This document shows, piece after piece, positions 1 to 9,313 of a stretch of 35,797 nucleotides of DNA. The position numbers and the translations under genes are program-made. The stretch covers positions 1 to 35,797 of the forward strand of contig JABDPN010000141.1 in the NCBI GenBank assembly GCA_013042715.1, given 5' to 3'. Source of the stretch: Flavobacteriaceae bacterium (lineage in GTDB: Bacteria; Bacteroidota; Bacteroidia; Flavobacteriales; Flavobacteriaceae). The notes below the pieces were generated by a model. That model was given only the letters and a program-made list of their open reading frames with translations, did not search any database and had not been told where the DNA came from. The first letter of the stretch is position 1. Every line of letters begins with the position of its first letter.

Positions 1-364
1 CGCCATTAAAGAAATCTTCGAATTCTGCTAATAGATTATCGACATCTGCTTTGTTTTGATTTCTTAAATCACCAATAAAGTAGAAATACTCTTCTGGAGT
101 TAAGTAACCAATTAAAAAACTTTCGTCAATAAAAGCAGAGGTGAAATTCTTCCAGTCTTCACTTTTGTTAACTTGAATATCAGTGTTGATAATATGTCCA
201 GTAGTTGGTTGAATTAAATCCAATACCAAATTAAAAAACGTGGTTTTTCCTGCGCCATTATTCCCAACCAAACCAAAGCTTTGTCCTTTTCGGATTTCAA
301 TATTATCTATGTTTAAAACCTGAACTCCATTATATGCTTTTGATAAATTATGTACTGTAATCAT
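1..364 (-). CDS. ABC transporter ATP-binding protein, N-terminal part (3' end cut by window edge)
   Basis: Reverse strand from ATG at 364 reads MITVHNLSKAYNGVQVLNIDNIEIRKGQSFGLVGNNGAGKTT..., with Walker A GNNGAGKTT. Open to window edge, so absent from ORF track. Confidence 0.9.
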   Translation of the reverse strand, partial: MITVHNLSKAYNGVQVLNIDNIEIRKGQSFGLVGNNGAGKTTFFNLVLDLIQPTTGHIINTDIQVNKSEDWKNFTSAFIDESFLIGYLTPEEYFYFIGDLRNQNKADVDNLLAEFEDFFNG

Positions 365-376
365 GGTGTTTTATTT

Positions 377-1855
377 TTAGTTGTCTTGACTAAAAGCGTC
401 AATCATTTTATATTTTGATTCGTAATATTTTGAAACAATGTGTTTCATTAATTTATGATGGAAAACAATTCCTAGAATCCCTAATGAGGCAACTACAATA
501 GTTGCAACTTCAAAATTGAAAATCCAGAACAGAATTCCAAAAAGTGCCATTGGTAAAAGCATTAACGGAATACCTAATAACCACTGTACTGCTCCTGTAC
601 CTTGCCAATTAAATGCTGCGCGCTCATCTAGGTTTATTTTCTTTCTGTTGTACGATCCTGCATACAACACAACATGTGTGTTAACTCCCATGTTATAAAC
701 TGCTGCTGCAAAATGTGCTAATAGTATTTTCCAACCAAAATATACATAAGGTATACTTAGTAAGAACATAATTATAACACTTGCTGCCATTAATGTAAAC
801 TTAGATTTTAAGTATTTTTCGTACTTTATATTCTGGCTCATTAATAGCCTGTAATACGCACTATCCCAGGCAGGAATGAATTGCCCAAAGTTTATAAGGA
901 AGATTCCTGTTACAAATATTCCAATGAAAATATATAATGGTTCAAAATCTCGATACATTGGTTGTGGATAGAAAAATAATCCGTAAAGCAAACCAATAAG
1001 TAAAATCCAAATAGAAGATTTTGCACGTTTGTTTCGTGATATCAGTTTTATATCTAATTGCAAAAAAGCTGAGATATCACCAAAACGCTTAGTCCATTCC
1101 AGATTGGTTTCTTTAGCCTGAGATGTTTTTGTTTTAAGCGAATTATCTATATATAGTTTTTGTTTAAGCTGGTTGTAGTTTAGCATGTAAAGCGCTATTA
1201 AAACCAACAGTAAAACTAAAATGTAAACAGGATTGTTTACAATGCTTAAAATTGCTTTAGAAATTAAATCTGAAAACGAAATAATTCCAAAATGGTTTAA
1301 TCCAACCAAACCTCCAACAAAGGCAATAATTGGTAAAAACGATAGTTCTATTTGCGATGAATAGCTTTCAATTATAAAATTTATGTAATTAATAATTAAG
1401 GTTATAATTACCATTACCAAAAACCAAACAGCAACCTCAATGGTGTTATAATCATGAATTAATAACATGATGCTAAACGGAATAATGGCGAAAAATGGAA
1501 GGAAATTAAAAAATGAAAAAGCCGATTTTCTTAATACATAATTTATAATCGTTTTACGTTTAACTGGAAGTGTAAGCAAAGGTTTTACTGACATTACTGG
1601 CAACTTCTGCAAAAAGAAACGCATCATTAAATCTGCCATGATCCAGTAAAATAAATAGCCATTTATAATTATAAAAGGATCGCTTTCTGGATAGAGTTCT
1701 TTAAGCATTGGGTAGAGTACTAACCCAAGAGCTAGAAACGAAACCATCATGTATAAAGCAAAAAATACAAGCAAAATGTTTAATGCAACACTTTTTTGCC
1801 AATTAGAAGAGCGGAAGAATTGTTTCCATTCAAAACTTAAAAATTGTTTTATCAT
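377..1855 (-). CDS. Multi-TM ABC permease-like protein (DUF5687 family)
   Basis: 492 aa, many hydrophobic segments, 12 bp from the ABC ATPase; N-terminus FLSFEWKQFFRSSNWQKS typical of Bacteroidota DUF5687 proteins. Confidence 0.75.
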   Translation of the reverse strand: MIKQFLSFEWKQFFRSSNWQKSVALNILLVFFALYMMVSFLALGLVLYPMLKELYPESDPFIIINGYLFYWIMADLMMRFFLQKLPVMSVKPLLTLPVKRKTIINYVLRKSAFSFFNFLPFFAIIPFSIMLLIHDYNTIEVAVWFLVMVIITLIINYINFIIESYSSQIELSFLPIIAFVGGLVGLNHFGIISFSDLISKAILSIVNNPVYILVLLLVLIALYMLNYNQLKQKLYIDNSLKTKTSQAKETNLEWTKRFGDISAFLQLDIKLISRNKRAKSSIWILLIGLLYGLFFYPQPMYRDFEPLYIFIGIFVTGIFLINFGQFIPAWDSAYYRLLMSQNIKYEKYLKSKFTLMAASVIIMFLLSIPYVYFGWKILLAHFAAAVYNMGVNTHVVLYAGSYNRKKINLDERAAFNWQGTGAVQWLLGIPLMLLPMALFGILFWIFNFEVATIVVASLGILGIVFHHKLMKHIVSKYYESKYKMIDAFSQDN

Positions 1856-1938
1856 GATTTTTGGATGTAGTTGATTTATTTGTTGTTGTTTATAGGAATT
1901 TGTTACAATCTAAGTTAAAAATAAACTTTATAATATAT

Positions 1939-1946
1939 TACATTTG
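1939..1946 (+). promoter_or_regulatory. Candidate Bacteroidota -7 element (TACATTTG)
   Basis: Exact match to TAnnTTTG 16 bp upstream of the ATG at 1963; no well-spaced TTG -33 element seen. Confidence 0.4.
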
Positions 1947-1962
1947 CTTAAAAATATAATCA

Positions 1963-3018
1963 ATGTCTCGATATTATAAATTAATAATCTCAAATATTAC
2001 TAGGGAAACAAATAAAGCAGTAAGTATTACATTTGATGTTCCTGAAAACTTAAAAGAAACTTTTAAGTTTAAAGCAGGACAATATCTATCTATAAAAACA
2101 AAAATTAATAACGAAGAACTAAGAAGAGACTACTCCATCTGCTCTTCTAGACTAAGTGGCGAATTAAAAGTAACTGTAAAAGAAGTTGAAGATGGTACGT
2201 TTTCGGTTTTTGCAAATACCAAATTAAAAGTTGGTGACACCTTAGAGGTTGCACCTCCAAATGGTCGTTTTATTTTTCAACCAGATGCTTTAAAAACTAG
2301 AACGGTTGCTGCTTTTGCTGCTGGAAGTGGTATTACACCTATTATGAGTATTGCAAAAACCCTTTTTGAAGAAGAGCCAAATAGCAAATTTATCTTGGTT
2401 TATGGTAACAAAACGCCTCAAGACACCATATTCTTTCAAGAGATATTAGATTTACACCATAAATATTTAGAGCGTTTTGAGTTACATGAAGTATTTAGTC
2501 AGTCCGAAAAACCAAATGCATTATTTGGTCGAATAGAAAAAAGCACAGTAGATTTTATTGTTATGTCTGAATACAAGGACATTGATATTGATGCTTTTTA
2601 CATTTGTGGCCCAGAAGGTATGATAGAAACGGTTCAGCAAGTATTAGATGAACATGAAGTTGAAAAAGAACGTGTGTTTTACGAATTGTTTAAAAGTTCT
2701 GAAACAGGAATTTCTGGGGTAAATTCTGATGTAAATGGTGAAACCAATATCAAAGTAATTGTGGACGATGAAGAAGCTTCATTCTCAATGAAACAAACTG
2801 ATACCATTCTTGAAGCGACTTTAGCTGAAGACATAGATGCCCCACATTCGTGCAAAGGTGGAATTTGTAGTAGCTGTATTGCAAGAGTTACCGAAGGTAA
2901 AGCAGAAATGCGCCAGAACAATATCCTTACAGATAGCGAAATTGCAGAAGGATTAATACTTACATGTCAAGCGCAACCAACTACTGTCAGTATTACTATA
3001 GATTATGATGACGTTTAA
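1963..3018 (+). CDS. FAD/NAD(P)-binding oxidoreductase with C-terminal 2Fe-2S ferredoxin domain (PaaE-like)
   Basis: RRDYSICSS (FAD), AAGSGITPIMSI (NAD(P)), CKGGICSSC...C (plant-type 2Fe-2S). Confidence 0.88.
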   Translation: MSRYYKLIISNITRETNKAVSITFDVPENLKETFKFKAGQYLSIKTKINNEELRRDYSICSSRLSGELKVTVKEVEDGTFSVFANTKLKVGDTLEVAPPNGRFIFQPDALKTRTVAAFAAGSGITPIMSIAKTLFEEEPNSKFILVYGNKTPQDTIFFQEILDLHHKYLERFELHEVFSQSEKPNALFGRIEKSTVDFIVMSEYKDIDIDAFYICGPEGMIETVQQVLDEHEVEKERVFYELFKSSETGISGVNSDVNGETNIKVIVDDEEASFSMKQTDTILEATLAEDIDAPHSCKGGICSSCIARVTEGKAEMRQNNILTDSEIAEGLILTCQAQPTTVSITIDYDDV

Positions 3019-3037
3019 AGAATTAATTAAAAAAAAG

Positions 3038-3065
3038 AAAAGCCTATCTTAATCGTTAGGCTTTT
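3038..3065. terminator. Bidirectional intrinsic terminator hairpin
   Basis: AAAAGCCTA - 10 nt loop - TAGGCTTTT, followed by T-run on + and by A-run on the other side; lies between convergent stops at 3018 and 3056. Confidence 0.75.
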
Positions 3066-4084
3066 TTTATGACTTTTAGTGTTTTTTCTACAACCTGTTT
3101 AGGCGTAATAGATGCAATCGCATCCTCATAACCTTCTGGATATTTATTACCATATATAGACGTAGGAATCTTAGGATACTTAGTTTGATTTGCTAACAAA
3201 GCATTATCAGGATTTTGATTAAAAGGATAAAAACCAGCATAAGGATGTGTAACACCCCAAAGTGTTACAACTTGAGTTCCTAACATAGCAGCCATATGTG
3301 CATTTCCTGAATCCATGGCAATCATAACTTTCAAATTTGAAATCACATCAAGTTCTTGATTAAGATTGAGTTTTCCAGCTAGATTTATGGTGTTTTTATT
3401 TTTGTCTGCTATTTGATTAAGAATTACTGTTTCCTTTTTTCCGCCTCCAAAAAGTAAAATTTTGTACTCTTTAGATAAGTCTTTAATAACCTCTTCCATT
3501 AAAGCTATTGGATACGCCTTACTTTTAAAAGCAGCGAAAGGTGCAATGCCAATCATTGGCTTAGAATTACTATCTATAACTTCTGAAATATAAGAATCAA
3601 GTTTCGCTTTTTCTGGAAAAACAGGATTTTTTAAGGATAGTGTAAAACCTAATTTTTCAAAAACATCTGCATAACGTTGATGTGTAGTTTTGAGTTGTTT
3701 AAAATCTTTACCTGTAGTTAGAGCTTTTTTTTTAGCTCTCCCTTTATTTATTTGAAAAAAAGGCGTCCCAACAAAAAATAATTTTAAAAGATTACTTCTT
3801 AATACATTGTGTAAATCGGCAACTGCATCAACGCTTAACAGTTTTAATTCTTTGGATAATTTATACAACCCATGTACGCCTTTGTGTCTGCCTTTTACAT
3901 CAGCTTTATAGATGCTTACATATTTTAAATCTCTGAAAAAAGGCGCAAAAAAAGCACGCGTTAAAACTGTTATTTTAACCTCTGGATATTGATTATTAAG
4001 CGCTCGTAACACAGGAACAATCATAGCAACATCTCCCATTGCTGAGAGACGTATAACTAAAATATGTTTAGGTTTTTGAGACAT
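3056..4084 (-). CDS. Glycosyltransferase family 9 (heptosyltransferase-like)
   Basis: HILVIRLSAMGDVAMIVPVLRAL N-terminus; AMDSGNAHMAAMLGTQVVTLWGVTHPYAGFYP C-terminal GT9 signature. Confidence 0.88.
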   Translation of the reverse strand: MSQKPKHILVIRLSAMGDVAMIVPVLRALNNQYPEVKITVLTRAFFAPFFRDLKYVSIYKADVKGRHKGVHGLYKLSKELKLLSVDAVADLHNVLRSNLLKLFFVGTPFFQINKGRAKKKALTTGKDFKQLKTTHQRYADVFEKLGFTLSLKNPVFPEKAKLDSYISEVIDSNSKPMIGIAPFAAFKSKAYPIALMEEVIKDLSKEYKILLFGGGKKETVILNQIADKNKNTINLAGKLNLNQELDVISNLKVMIAMDSGNAHMAAMLGTQVVTLWGVTHPYAGFYPFNQNPDNALLANQTKYPKIPTSIYGNKYPEGYEDAIASITPKQVVEKTLKVIKKA

Positions 4085-4122
4085 CTTAAATTAAGATGAG
4101 AATGCTGTGTTGCTATTAACAA

Positions 4123-4731
4123 CTACTTTTGTCCTCTTAATACAGGATTAAGTTCGTCGTCATTATACATTTTCATTTGCTTGTATACTTTCATGTATTT
4201 ATCACCTTTTGAAATATCTAATAATAAATCGTCTAAAGCAGTAGATAAATCCACACGTTGCTCTAAAAGAACATCTAGCTTTTTCTGACAAGCAGCTTTG
4301 TGAGCATCAGATGCATCTTCACGTACAGTTTCCAAATGCATATGATATATTTTAAGTGCAAGAATAGATAATCTATCGATAGCCCAAGCTGGACTTTCAG
4401 AGTTTATTTTTGCATTAGGTTTTACTTCTACTTCTTTATATTTATCTAGAAAGTAACTATCTAAATACTCAACAGTATCTGTCCTATCTTGGTTTGAAGC
4501 ATCAATTTTTCGTTTTAAAACCAATGCAGCATCAGGATTAATATTAGGATCTCTAATAATATCTTCGTAAGCCCATTGTACTGAATCAATCCAACATTTT
4601 CTATATAACAGATGTGCTAGTAAATCTTCGTCTTTATCGTATTTGTTTACAAAAGGTTGGTCTACAGTATTTAAAACCTTATATGTTTTAATTACGTCTT
4701 GAAATATGGTGTTTGCTTTTTCTGAAAACAT
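4123..4731 (-). CDS. DUF4254 domain-containing protein
   Basis: 202 aa soluble protein with NxxLWHxED-like region absent but overall DUF4254-like pattern (DRLSILALKIYHM...EQRVDLSTALDDLLLDISKG) and location next to GT9. Confidence 0.7.
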   Translation of the reverse strand: MFSEKANTIFQDVIKTYKVLNTVDQPFVNKYDKDEDLLAHLLYRKCWIDSVQWAYEDIIRDPNINPDAALVLKRKIDASNQDRTDTVEYLDSYFLDKYKEVEVKPNAKINSESPAWAIDRLSILALKIYHMHLETVREDASDAHKAACQKKLDVLLEQRVDLSTALDDLLLDISKGDKYMKVYKQMKMYNDDELNPVLRGQK

Positions 4732-4749
4732 GTCTTAAAATTTAGAGTA

Positions 4750-4757
4750 CAAATATA
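4750..4757 (-). promoter_or_regulatory. Candidate -7 element (TATATTTG) for the DUF4254/GT9 pair
   Basis: Exact TAnnTTTG on - strand 18 nt before the ATG at 4731; no well-spaced TTG found. Confidence 0.4.
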
Positions 4758-4800
4758 CTTCTATTTCGTTAACTTTACCATATTCAAAACTACAGTAATT

Positions 4801-5460
4801 ATGCAAGTTCATCACTTAGCCAAAAACAATTCCATTTTAAATACTTTCTTACATGAATTACGAAGTATTTCTATTCAAAACGATAGTATGCGTTTTAGAA
4901 GAAATATTGAACGAATTGGAGAAATACTGAGTTATGAATTAAGCAAAACCTTAAACTATTCTTCACAGACAACCCAAACACCATTAGGAGATAAAGCCAT
5001 TGAATTACCAAATAAAGACATTGTAATTTGTTCAATTTTAAGAGCTGGATTACCATTGCATAGAGGTGTTTTAAATTATTTTGATCATGCTGGGAGTGCA
5101 TTTATTTCAGCATACAGAAAAAGTATAAAAGGTACAGACGATTTTGAGATTAAAGTTGAGTATGTTGCTTGTCCAGATTTGGAAAACAAAACACTTATTC
5201 TAGTAGATCCAATGCTTGCAACTGGACAATCTCTTGCACTTACTTACGAAGCTTTACTACAAAACGGAAATCCTAAGCAAGTGCATTTAGTAAGTGTTAT
5301 TGGCTCTATGCAAGGTGTAGATTTTATTAAAGATAAATTTCCAGAGCAAACAAAACTTTGGATTGCAGATATTGACAATGTCTTAAACGATAAAGGGTAT
5401 ATTATTCCGGGATTAGGAGATGCTGGCGATTTAGCTTATGGCGTAAAATTGCAACACTAG
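4801..5460 (+). CDS. upp: Uracil phosphoribosyltransferase
   Basis: ICSILRAGLPLHRGVL, LILVDPMLATGQSL (PRPP-binding), GDAGDLAYG C-terminus. Confidence 0.9.
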   Translation: MQVHHLAKNNSILNTFLHELRSISIQNDSMRFRRNIERIGEILSYELSKTLNYSSQTTQTPLGDKAIELPNKDIVICSILRAGLPLHRGVLNYFDHAGSAFISAYRKSIKGTDDFEIKVEYVACPDLENKTLILVDPMLATGQSLALTYEALLQNGNPKQVHLVSVIGSMQGVDFIKDKFPEQTKLWIADIDNVLNDKGYIIPGLGDAGDLAYGVKLQH

Positions 5461-6372
5461 AATTGCTAAAGATGTCAAGACTAGTAACCACATAAAGAAC
5501 TCTCCAAACCATTTATCTTTTAAACCTTCAATATAGTTTGTTGCAATTATTGCCAAAGGTGTAAACAAGAAAATAAATTCAGAACCATTTTTATTAGGTG
5601 CAACTACAATAACTGCAATTGCAATAAATAGTGCATACAATATAACTACGTAAGTTGTTCTTTTTATTCTTACTAATTCTCTTAACTTTTTAAGGTAAAA
5701 CATCACGCTCCAAATAGTTAACACTACCAATATGGTAAACCCAATAACTAATGTAATTTTATTGTAATTAATAGTGCTTAATCCAATTGGTTCAAAATAA
5801 TTTTCTAAAAAAAAGAATGAATTATTTACAAGTAGATTATACGAAACAGAACAAATGGCAATAACAATTAAAGCAACAAATGGTATAATCCAGTTTTTCG
5901 GTTGACCTAGAGAGAAAATTAATATGGCTATAAAAATTAATGGAAAAAATAGAATTACCCAAAAATAAAACAAGGAAGCAATACCAATCCAAAATGCAGC
6001 ATCAAAAATTTTCTTTTTAACTGCTATATTACTTTTTAAACTTACTAATCGTCTTAAAGCTAAAACAATAAAAAAATTAGATAGAATGACATTATTATCT
6101 ATTAAGGTTGCTGGAATTATTGCCACAAATAACACTAATAGAATGCTATTAAAACTGCTTTTTTGTGTTAAATTGTTTTTTGAAACTAAAAACGATTGAA
6201 CTGCAATTGTAAATAATAATGTTAAATAAACGAGTAGATTTATAGAAAGTGAAGTAAGATTAAAATCTTGAAAAACAACCTCTCTTCTATAAAAAACAAA
6301 TACAAATAATGACAACAAAATCACTAAAAAGAAGTGAAAAGGTTTAGTTGATTTAAAAAAACTTGTAATCAT
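5431..6372 (-). CDS. Multi-TM membrane protein, DUF6427-like
   Basis: 313 aa, strongly hydrophobic; flavobacterial synteny with upp and purD. Confidence 0.7.
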   Translation of the reverse strand: MITSFFKSTKPFHFFLVILLSLFVFVFYRREVVFQDFNLTSLSINLLVYLTLLFTIAVQSFLVSKNNLTQKSSFNSILLVLFVAIIPATLIDNNVILSNFFIVLALRRLVSLKSNIAVKKKIFDAAFWIGIASLFYFWVILFFPLIFIAILIFSLGQPKNWIIPFVALIVIAICSVSYNLLVNNSFFFLENYFEPIGLSTINYNKITLVIGFTILVVLTIWSVMFYLKKLRELVRIKRTTYVVILYALFIAIAVIVVAPNKNGSEFIFLFTPLAIIATNYIEGLKDKWFGEFFMWLLVLTSLAILVLQFYAIS

Positions 6373-6392
6373 TTAAAGAGTTTGTATATTTG
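6363..6392 (+). promoter_or_regulatory. Flavobacterium-type promoter TTG-N19-TATATTTG
   Basis: TTG at 6363-6365, 19 nt spacer, TATATTTG at 6385-6392, 25 nt before the ATG at 6418. Confidence 0.6.
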
Positions 6393-6417
6393 TTCAGTAA
6401 ATATAAGATTATTACTG

Positions 6418-6645
6418 ATGAAAGATTTCTTTTATGCCATTCAAGAATTATTTGAAGGTTTTTTATTTATCCCTTTTAAAGCGCTAGCAAAATTAGAACT
6501 AGAAAACTGGTGGGCAGCAAATATTGTATCATGGATATTAGCTATAATTGGTTTAGGCTTTTTTATTTATTGGATGTTACAACTTAGAAAATTTGACAAA
6601 AATAACGAAGAAGACAAAAGTATTACCTCGCATTCTTACTTATAG
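6418..6645 (+). CDS. Small membrane protein, DUF6341-like (start reassigned from 6382 to 6418)
   Basis: MKDFFYAIQELFEGFLFIPFKALAKLELENWWAAN...; the upstream ATG of the ORF track lies on the promoter. Confidence 0.75.
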   Translation: MKDFFYAIQELFEGFLFIPFKALAKLELENWWAANIVSWILAIIGLGFFIYWMLQLRKFDKNNEEDKSITSHSYL

Positions 6646-7911
6646 ATCGAATCCTAAGTCTTTACGATAATACATCTTATCAAAACACAATTTATCAATG
6701 TTTTGGTAAGATTTTTTTAGTGCCTTTTTGTAATCTTCTCCATACGATGTAATTGCCAATACTCGCCCTCCAGAAGTTACTGTTTTACCATTATTTGTAG
6801 TTGTTCCAGCGTGAAACACAATAGAATCTTCTACAGTTTCAATTCCAAAAATTTCTTTTCCTTTTTGATAGGCTTCTGGATAACCACCAGAAACCAAAAC
6901 AACTGTTACCGCAGCTTGTTCTTCAATTTCTATAGTTTTTTGGTTTAGAGTCTGATCTTTAAATGCTGCAAACAATTCTACTAAATCTGTTTTTAACCTT
7001 GGTAGAACTGCTTCTGTTTCAGGATCTCCCATTCTTACATTATACTCAATTACTTTAGGTTCGTCACCAACTTTAATTAACCCAATAAATACAAACCCTT
7101 TGTAAGGTAAATTATCTTTTTGAAAACCATCAATAGTAGGTTTTACAATTTTGTTTTCAATTTTTTTCATCAATACCTCGTCTGCAAAAGGAACTGGAGA
7201 AATTGCTCCCATTCCACCTGTGTTTAATCCTGTATCTCCTTCCCCAATTCGTTTATAATCTTTTGCTGTTGGTAAAATTTTATAATTCTTTCCATCTGTA
7301 AGTACAAAACAACTTAGCTCAATACCATCTAAAAACTCTTCTATTACTACTTTAGAACTTGCTTCTCCAAATTTAGCATCTACAAGCATATTTGATAATT
7401 CTTCCCTTGCTTCTTCTAAATCTGAAATGATTAACACTCCTTTCCCTGCTGCTAACCCATCTGCTTTTAACACATATGGAGGATTTAATGTCTGAAGAAA
7501 TTTATGCCCTTCTAAAACAGTTTCTTTTGTAAAACTCTTATATGCTGCAGTAGGTATATTATGTCTCGACATAAATTCTTTTGCAAATTCTTTACTACCT
7601 TCTAAAAGTGCTGCTTCTTTTTGCGGCCCAACTACAATTATATCTTTTAAATCTTCATCTTTCAAGAAAAAATCATGAATACCATTTACTAAAGGATCTT
7701 CTGGCCCAACAACAACCATTTTAATGTCTTCAGCCAAAACTAGTTCTTTTATAGCTTCAAAATCATTTACACCAATGTTAAAATTGGTTGCTATAGACTG
7801 GGTTCCTGCGTTCCCAGGCGCTACAAAAAGTTTGTCACAGTGCTTACTTTGCGCTATTTTCCATGCAAAAGTATGTTCTCTTCCTCCTGAGCCTAAAATT
7901 AAGATGTTCAT
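6640..7911 (-). CDS. purD: Phosphoribosylamine--glycine ligase
   Basis: MNILILGSGGREHTFAWKIAQS, GPEDPLVNGI, KADGLAAGKGV, YNVRMGDPETEAVLPRL. Confidence 0.96.
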   Translation of the reverse strand: MNILILGSGGREHTFAWKIAQSKHCDKLFVAPGNAGTQSIATNFNIGVNDFEAIKELVLAEDIKMVVVGPEDPLVNGIHDFFLKDEDLKDIIVVGPQKEAALLEGSKEFAKEFMSRHNIPTAAYKSFTKETVLEGHKFLQTLNPPYVLKADGLAAGKGVLIISDLEEAREELSNMLVDAKFGEASSKVVIEEFLDGIELSCFVLTDGKNYKILPTAKDYKRIGEGDTGLNTGGMGAISPVPFADEVLMKKIENKIVKPTIDGFQKDNLPYKGFVFIGLIKVGDEPKVIEYNVRMGDPETEAVLPRLKTDLVELFAAFKDQTLNQKTIEIEEQAAVTVVLVSGGYPEAYQKGKEIFGIETVEDSIVFHAGTTTNNGKTVTSGGRVLAITSYGEDYKKALKKSYQNIDKLCFDKMYYRKDLGFDL

Positions 7912-7999
7912 TGTACTGCTGTTTAATTAAAGAGTAAAAATAATTGCTTTTACGTTTAAAAAATAATTAATTTACAAAAACATTTTATCTCAATTACAA

Positions 8000-9310
8000 T
8001 TGAAATTATTTGACTTCTCTTTAAAATTAAATGGCTTTAAAATTAACGAAGCTAAAGATGCTTTAAAGGCTATTCAATCTATTAGAGAAACTGAATACGA
8101 TAATTATCTTGCTACAAAAAGAGAAGAAATTGTTAACTACCATTTAGCAAATAATTCATTTTACAAATCTTTTGCTAAAAATGCAAACCCTCAAGATTGG
8201 GAAAGTCTACCAGTGATGTATAAAAGTGATTTACAATATCCTTTAGAAAAGCTTTTGTCGTCAAAATTTACTAAATCTAGAGTCTATATAGATAAAACAT
8301 CAGGAGCATCAGGGCAACCTTTTATTTTTGCTAAAGATAAATTTTGTCACGCTTTAACTTGGAGTGTTATTATAGATCGCTTTTCTTGGTTAAACATTAA
8401 TTTTAATCACTCTAAACAAGCACGTTTTTACGGTATACCCAAAGATATAAGAGGGTTTTATAAAGAAAAAATAAAAGATTTTTTGGGTAATAGAAAACGA
8501 TTTAATGTTTTTGATCTAAGTGATCGCGCCTTTGAAGATTGGATTCAGGTATTTAAATCAACACAATTTGAATATATAAATGGCTATACAAGTCCAATCG
8601 TACTTTTCGCTAAATACTTAATGACCAAAAAAATCAAGTTAAATACAATTTGTCCAACACTTAGAGTATGTGTCGTGACATCAGAAATTTTATTTGATAC
8701 AGACAGGTTACTGATGGAAACACAGTTTGGTGTTCCTGTAATAAATGAATATGGAGCTTCGGAATTGGACTTAATAGCATTTGAAAACTCTAAAAAGGAA
8801 TGGATAATAAATAATGAAACCTTATTTGTTGAAGTATTAGACGAAAATGATAACCCTTTACCATATGGTGAAGAAGGTCGTTTGGTTATAACCTCACTTT
8901 ACAATAAAGCTCAAGCATTTATTAGATATGATATTGGAGATATTGGAATCATTTCAAAAGAAAGTACACCTAAAAAAATGTTGTTAAAAAAACTTATAGG
9001 AAGAACAAACGATACTGTAATTCTTCCAAGTGGTAAAAAAGCAGCTGGTTTAACCTTCTATTATATTACAAAGAGCATAATTGAAAGTGACAATCTTGTA
9101 AAAGAATTTGTAATTGAACAACAAAAAAAGGATACATTTAAAATAATTTATGAGAGTGAGAAAATGTTATCTAAAGAGAAAGAAGCTTTTGTAAAAAGTG
9201 AAATGACGGGTTATTTAGAAAAAGGATTGCACATCTTATTTGAAAAACAAGATAAAATACATCGATCTAAAAGTGGAAAACTTAAGCAATTCACATCTTT
9301 AATTAACTAG
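8000..9310 (+). CDS. PaaK/CapK-like adenylate-forming protein of polysaccharide loci
   Basis: TTG start; DKTSGASGQPFIFAKDK, NEYGASELDLIAFE, IRYDIGDIG, KLIGRTNDTVILPSGKK as in the phenylacetate-CoA ligase superfamily. Confidence 0.82.
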   Translation: MKLFDFSLKLNGFKINEAKDALKAIQSIRETEYDNYLATKREEIVNYHLANNSFYKSFAKNANPQDWESLPVMYKSDLQYPLEKLLSSKFTKSRVYIDKTSGASGQPFIFAKDKFCHALTWSVIIDRFSWLNINFNHSKQARFYGIPKDIRGFYKEKIKDFLGNRKRFNVFDLSDRAFEDWIQVFKSTQFEYINGYTSPIVLFAKYLMTKKIKLNTICPTLRVCVVTSEILFDTDRLLMETQFGVPVINEYGASELDLIAFENSKKEWIINNETLFVEVLDENDNPLPYGEEGRLVITSLYNKAQAFIRYDIGDIGIISKESTPKKMLLKKLIGRTNDTVILPSGKKAAGLTFYYITKSIIESDNLVKEFVIEQQKKDTFKIIYESEKMLSKEKEAFVKSEMTGYLEKGLHILFEKQDKIHRSKSGKLKQFTSLIN

Positions 9311-9313
9311 CTT

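Noticed and set aside
516-5101. Small ORFs 516..698 (+), 2679..2921 (-) and 4895..5101 (-)
   Set aside because: Each is embedded in a confident gene on the opposite strand; no independent coding evidence.
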